A stretch of DNA of 64,000 nucleotides from Marinobacterium lacunae. GTDB taxonomy: Bacteria > Pseudomonadota > Gammaproteobacteria > Pseudomonadales > Balneatricaceae. Positions 60,339-64,000 of this stretch are shown here, in pieces; within the stretch, counting starts at the first letter, position 1; every line of letters begins with the position of its first letter. Below the pieces are notes generated by a model that did not search any database, was not told the DNA's origin, and was given only the letters and a program-made list of their open reading frames with translations. Made by a program: the position numbers and the translations under genes. The stretch spans positions 27,615 through 91,614 of the forward strand of contig NZ_JMQN01000029.1 in assembly GCF_000705555.1 (NCBI RefSeq), in the 5' to 3' direction.

Positions 60339-61184
60339 TTATACCTCCTCTGAGCTGCCCGGTTTCTTGCAGATACGATCCAGAATGATCGCCACGAGCA
60401 CGATTGCCAGGCCCGCCTCGAAACCCTGGGAGATATTCACGGTGTTGAGCGCCCGTATGACCGGTTTGCCGAGACCGTCGGCACCGACCAGCGCTGCGAT
60501 CACCACCATCGACAGTGACAGCATGATGCACTGGGTGACACCGGCCATGATGTTGGGCATCGCTGCCGGCAGTTCCACCTTGAACAGCAGTTTACCGGGG
60601 CTTGCACCGAACGCCTTGCCCGCCTCGATCAGCTCTTCCGGTACTCGGCTGATGCCGAGGTAGGTCAGCCGGATCGGCGCGGCGATGGCGAAGATGATGG
60701 TCGAGATCAGACCTGGCACAACGCCGAGGCCGAACAGCACCAGTGTCGGAATCAGGTAGACGAAGGTGGGGATTGTCTGCATCAGGTCCAGAATCGGGCG
60801 CAGGACGGTGTACACCCAGCGCCGGTGGGCGGCCAGAATACCCAGCGGTATGCCAAACATGATCGACAGCGCGGTTGCGGTCAGTACCAGCACGAGCGTC
60901 TCGATCATCTCGGTCCAGTAACCCAGGTTGAGGATTAGCAGCAGCGCGGCGGTGCTGAAAACCGCCAGCGATACTTTACGGTGCAGCCCCCAGGCCAGTG
61001 CGGCCACCAGAGCGATCATCGCCCAGGCGGGAAACCATAGGAACAGATCGACCAGTGAAAGAATGACCCACTCCAGCGAGATAGAGATTGCATCGAAGAA
61101 GCCTGACGCGTTCAGCGTCAGCCAGTCGACAAACGCCTCCATCCAGCTGCCAAGCGGTATTTTATGGTCGGTAAGCCAGTCCAT
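60339..61184 (-). CDS. choW: Choline ABC transporter permease
   Basis: 281 residues, ProW type. Starts with a short amphipathic part, then about six membrane segments (LVDLFLWFPAWAMIALVAAL and others). The permease EAA-like loop is PEELIEAGKAFGASPGKLLF and the segment LPAAMPNIMAGVTQCIMLSL is typical of betaine/choline systems. Together with ChoV and ChoX it forms the importer. Nineteen bases separate it from choX. Confidence 0.92.
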   Translation of the reverse strand: MDWLTDHKIPLGSWMEAFVDWLTLNASGFFDAISISLEWVILSLVDLFLWFPAWAMIALVAALAWGLHRKVSLAVFSTAALLLILNLGYWTEMIETLVLVLTATALSIMFGIPLGILAAHRRWVYTVLRPILDLMQTIPTFVYLIPTLVLFGLGVVPGLISTIIFAIAAPIRLTYLGISRVPEELIEAGKAFGASPGKLLFKVELPAAMPNIMAGVTQCIMLSLSMVVIAALVGADGLGKPVIRALNTVNISQGFEAGLAIVLVAIILDRICKKPGSSEEV

Positions 61185-61203
61185 ACTCAGTACCTACAGT
61201 GGA

Positions 61204-62142
61204 TTAAAGGCTCAGGTGCTGTTTGACGGCGCTCAGGCCATCTTTGCCGTCGAGGGTGGTGACACCTTCAAGCCAGCGATCGAGCACAGCGGGGTTCTTC
61301 TGCAGCCAGGTCTTGGCGGCATCGCGGGGCTTTTCACCATCATCAAGAATGGCACCCATCACCTGATTTTCCATGTCGAGGCTGAATGTCAGGTTGTTGA
61401 GTAGAGCGCCGACATTCGGGCAGGCCTGGGTGTATCCCTTGCGTACGTTGGTATAGACCGTTGCGCCGCCATAGTTGGGGCCGAAGAAATCATCGCCACC
61501 CTCAAGGTATGCCAGATCGAAGTTGGCATTCATCGGGTGCGGCTCCCAGCCGAGGAATACAATCCACTTCTCGCGGCGAACCGCACGTTTTACCTGTGAC
61601 ATCATGCCCGCTTCGCTGGATTCGACAATCTGGAAATCCTTCAGACCAAAGGCGTTGTCATCGATCATTTTCTGGATCAGACGGTTGCCGTCGTTACCCG
61701 GCTCAATGCCGTAGATTTTGTCGTTGAACTGATCGGCGTACTTGGCGATGTCGGCGAAAGAGTGAACACCCGCGTCGTAAACATATTGCGGCACGGCCAG
61801 TGTGTACTTGGCCCCCTCAAGGTTTGCGCCGAGCGTTTCGACCGTGCCATTGTCGCGATATTTGGCGATATCGCCCTCCATGGTAGGCATCCAGTTGCCG
61901 AGAAAGACATCGATGTCGCCGTTGGCCAGCGAACTGTAGGTGACAGGGACTGACAGGAGCTGTGTTTTGGTTGTGTAACCCAGTCCTTCAAGCAGTTCGG
62001 TGGTAACCGCGGTGGTTGCCGTGATATCGGTCCAACCTACATCAGAGAAACGCACGGTGGAGCATTCGTCGGCCTGAGTCAGGGGCGACAGGCTCAGAGT
62101 GGCACCGAGTAGGGCGGTGGTAGTGAGATGGCTCAGTTTCAT
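61204..62142 (-). CDS. choX: Choline-binding periplasmic protein
   Basis: 312 residues with a Sec signal (cleavage near LTQADECS). ProX/ChoX-type OpuAC fold: FSDVGWTDITATTAVTTELL, LANGDIDVFLGNWMPTMEGD and IVFLGWEPHPMNANFDLAYL, with the aromatic residues that build the cation-pi box for a trimethylammonium group (Trp in GNWMP and GWEPH, Tyr in SSLANG and PNYGG regions). The close match to Sinorhizobium ChoX argues for choline rather than betaine as the main ligand. AGGAGAG precedes the ATG. It is the first cho gene after betA. Confidence 0.92.
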   Translation of the reverse strand: MKLSHLTTTALLGATLSLSPLTQADECSTVRFSDVGWTDITATTAVTTELLEGLGYTTKTQLLSVPVTYSSLANGDIDVFLGNWMPTMEGDIAKYRDNGTVETLGANLEGAKYTLAVPQYVYDAGVHSFADIAKYADQFNDKIYGIEPGNDGNRLIQKMIDDNAFGLKDFQIVESSEAGMMSQVKRAVRREKWIVFLGWEPHPMNANFDLAYLEGGDDFFGPNYGGATVYTNVRKGYTQACPNVGALLNNLTFSLDMENQVMGAILDDGEKPRDAAKTWLQKNPAVLDRWLEGVTTLDGKDGLSAVKQHLSL

Positions 62143-62190
62143 TGTTCGATCTCTCCTTGGTTTCTGGTTTAAGGCCAGTCACCGCCTGGT

Positions 62191-62215
62191 CAGCCGGGCA
62201 AGCACGGCTCGGCTG
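62191..62215 (-). promoter_or_regulatory. Intercistronic hairpin between betA and choX
   Basis: CAGCCG (62191-62196) and CGGCTG (62210-62215) can pair across 13 nt in the 112-bp gap. It may attenuate read-through or stabilise mRNA; no T run. Confidence 0.4.
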
Positions 62216-62254
62216 AGCGGGCGGAAGACGCTGACGCGTGCGAGCGTGTCAACT

Positions 62255-63952
62255 TCAGGCACTGTTTGCGATCTGTCTTTTCGGTTTTTCGGGGCGCTGG
62301 CGGCTCTGCCACTGGGGGTCGGTCCACACCTCGACGTTTTGGTTCGTCTCGGGTTCGCGTCCCAGAATCAGGTCAGCGGCGCGCTCGGCCACCATAATCG
62401 TTGGCGCGTTCAGGTTGCCGTTGGTGATGGTGGGGAAAATCGACGAGTCCACCACGCGAAGGCTCTTGAGCCCTCGTACCCGGCACTCGGGATCGACCAC
62501 CGCCATCGCATCGTCCTGTGCCCCCATCCGGCAGGAGCAGGAGGGGTGATAGGCGCTCTCCACGTTTTGGCGAACCCAGGCGTCGATCTCCTCGTCGCTC
62601 TGTACGTTCACACCGGGCTGAATCTCTTCGCCGCGGTAGTCATCCAGTGCGGGTTGGCCCAGAATCTCGCGGGTCAGGCGGATGGTGTCGCGCCAGTCCT
62701 GAATATCCTGTTGGGTGCTCAGATAGTTAAAACGGATCTCCGGCGGTGTGTACGGATCGGCGCTGGTGATGCGAACGGTGCCGCGGCTCTCGGGCTTGTT
62801 GGGCCCCACGTGCACCTGGAAACCGTGACCGCTGAACGCCTTCTTGCCATCGTAGCGCATGGCCGCAGGCAGGAAGTGGTACTGGATGTTGGGCCATTTG
62901 AGTCCGGCGCGAGAGCGGATAAAACCACAGGACTCGAAATGGTTCGTGGCGCCAAGACCATCTTTTCGCAGAATCCATCGGGTGCCGATAAGGCCCTTAC
63001 TGATTAGGTCTAGTTTGCCATTGAGAGTGATGGCTTGCTTGCACCGGTACTGGAAGTAAACCTCCAGATGATCCTGCAGGTTTTCGCCGACACCGGGCAG
63101 CGCATGGCGCACCTCGACACCGGCCTGCCTGAGCACATCGGGGTTGCCGATGCCCGAGAGCTGCAGCAGATGGGGTGAGCCAATGGAGCCTGCGCTCAGG
63201 ATCACCTCTTTACTGGCGTTGATGGTCTGACGGTGTCCTTTGTGGTCAAACTCCACGCCGGTCGCGCGGTCGTTTTCCAGAATGATGCGGCGCGTGTGCA
63301 CGCCTTTCTTCAGCGTCAGGTTGGGTCGTTGCAAGGCTCTGCGCAGGTATGCATGGCTGGTGGAGGCACGTACACCACCATCCACGGTCATGTGCATGGG
63401 GCCAAACCCCTCCTGCTGGAAACCGTTGTAGTCCCGGGTTTGCGGATACCCTGCGTCGACACCGGCATTGATAAACGCCTGATACAGCGGGTTTAGCGAC
63501 ATCTCGTTGCCGTTGCAGGTCGCCAGAGGGCCGTCGCCGCCACGGTAGGTGTCAGCACCGCCTGACCAGGTTTCGGCGCGCTTGAAGTAGGGCAGGCAGT
63601 TTTCATAGTTCCAACCCTGCGCGCCGTGCTCGGCCCATTCGTCGAAGTCACAGGCGTGCCCGCGCACATACACCATACCGTTGATCGAGGAGCTGCCGCC
63701 GAGCACCTTGCCTCGCGGGCAGTGCAGGCGACGGTTGTCCAGACCCGGTTCGGGAACGGATTCGAACTGCCAAGCGTAACGCGGCATGCTCATCGGGTAG
63801 GAGAGGGCGGTGGGCATCTGGATCAGAATATTGCGATCTGACCCGCCAGCCTCCAGTAGCAGCACGCTGTTGCCATCGGCGCTGAGGCGGTCTGCAAGCA
63901 CGCAGCCGGCTGATCCGGCACCAACGATGATGTAGTCAAAACTCTGATTCAT
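62255..63952 (-). CDS. betA: Choline dehydrogenase
   Basis: 565 residues, GMC oxidoreductase with FAD. The dinucleotide-binding motif [18 protein letters not shown] is at residues 6-23; GMC signature segments are [14 protein letters not shown] and [15 protein letters not shown]. The catalytic His lies in [12 protein letters not shown] and the C-terminal ASN position in [10 protein letters not shown]. Length and these motifs are those of BetA, which oxidises choline to betaine aldehyde (and on to glycine betaine). It is membrane-associated and passes electrons to quinone. It follows a probable betB by 21 bp and precedes choXWV on the same strand. Confidence 0.95.
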   Translation of the reverse strand: MNQSFDYIIVGAGSAGCVLADRLSADGNSVLLLEAGGSDRNILIQMPTALSYPMSMPRYAWQFESVPEPGLDNRRLHCPRGKVLGGSSSINGMVYVRGHACDFDEWAEHGAQGWNYENCLPYFKRAETWSGGADTYRGGDGPLATCNGNEMSLNPLYQAFINAGVDAGYPQTRDYNGFQQEGFGPMHMTVDGGVRASTSHAYLRRALQRPNLTLKKGVHTRRIILENDRATGVEFDHKGHRQTINASKEVILSAGSIGSPHLLQLSGIGNPDVLRQAGVEVRHALPGVGENLQDHLEVYFQYRCKQAITLNGKLDLISKGLIGTRWILRKDGLGATNHFESCGFIRSRAGLKWPNIQYHFLPAAMRYDGKKAFSGHGFQVHVGPNKPESRGTVRITSADPYTPPEIRFNYLSTQQDIQDWRDTIRLTREILGQPALDDYRGEEIQPGVNVQSDEEIDAWVRQNVESAYHPSCSCRMGAQDDAMAVVDPECRVRGLKSLRVVDSSIFPTITNGNLNAPTIMVAERAADLILGREPETNQNVEVWTDPQWQSRQRPEKPKRQIANSA

Positions 63953-63973
63953 AATTCTGCTTTTGCTTTGGTT

Positions 63974-64000
63974 TTACTCGTAGGGCGATTCGATATCGCC
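63974..64000 (-). CDS. betB: Last codons of a probable betaine aldehyde dehydrogenase (partial)
   Basis: A minus-strand frame enters from the right edge and ends GDIESPYE followed by TAA, 21 bp before the betA start. BetB C-termini often end in a GDxxSPx-like tail and betB precedes betA in most gammaproteobacteria. With only eight residues the call depends on synteny. Confidence 0.5.
   Translation of the reverse strand, partial: GDIESPYE

Noticed and set aside
1..64000. Mobile element, prophage, CRISPR or integron
   Set aside because: No transposase, integrase, phage structural gene or regularly spaced repeats were found; the only large repeats are the hairpin element at 22.2 kb and the inverted repeat at 47.4 kb.

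Overview
The window looks like chromosomal DNA of a GC-rich (high-50s percent by eye) marine-type gammaproteobacterium, probably near Oceanospirillales/Marinobacterium or Pseudomonas relatives. This is inferred from gene content and order: a Pseudomonas-like gbdR / dipeptidase / dgcAB / ETF block, gbcAB, choXWV, betA-betB, a BCCT and a TRAP carrier, and a soluble NAD formate dehydrogenase. I see no rRNA, tRNA, CRISPR array or intact mobile element.

Layout. 1-4.2 kb: a sugar/carboxylate catabolic remnant (Gfo/Idh/MocA dehydrogenase, AEC transporter, SDR, NIPSNAP protein, then two truncated NAD(P)-Rossmann gene fragments). 4.2-5.4 kb: glutathione-independent formaldehyde dehydrogenase. 5.7-15.3 kb: a tight five-gene signalling operon (HTH-REC, REC-HDOD, membrane histidine kinase, hybrid kinase with REC and HPt, REC-GGDEF-EAL). 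15.4-16.8 kb: L-serine dehydratase. 17.1-26.4 kb: gbdR-type regulator, then M19-like protein, V4R-like protein, dgcA, dgcB and two ETF subunits. 26.7-29.2 kb: lipoprotein hydrolase and an autotransporter-barrel protein. 29.8-35.9 kb: BCCT carrier, 86-residue orphan, TRAP transporter and Zn alcohol dehydrogenase. 35.9-38.7 kb: PAS-PAS-GGDEF-EAL protein. 38.8-46.1 kb: ModE-like regulator divergent from fdsGBACD. 46.1-49.1 kb: self-inhibited Fic enzyme with an elaborate upstream repeat, transglutaminase, SnoaL/NTF2 protein. 49.4-55.2 kb: a three-gene RND efflux pump. 55.2-64 kb: LysR regulator, gbcA/gbcB (divergent), choXWV, betA and the last codons of a probable betB.

How it fits together. Choline enters through ChoXWV (and perhaps the BCCT carrier), BetA/BetB oxidise it to glycine betaine, GbcAB demethylates betaine to dimethylglycine, and DgcAB with the dedicated ETF demethylates dimethylglycine to sarcosine. 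Serine made from glycine can be deaminated by SdaA. The formaldehyde released by demethylation can go through FdhA to formate, and FdsGBACD oxidises formate to CO2 with NADH gain. Only sarcosine oxidase, glyA and the body of betB are missing from this window. A shared GTCGCGAAT element lies upstream of gbcA, gbcB and the dgc block and is a candidate operator for the GbdR-type regulator.

The least ordinary items are the five-gene phosphorelay/c-di-GMP operon, the M19-like protein lacking zinc ligands, the DgcA iron-sulfur motif lacking one cysteine, a nested hairpin element between dgcA and dgcB, paired IclR-type palindromes at 34.6 kb, and the inverted/tandem repeat in front of fic.
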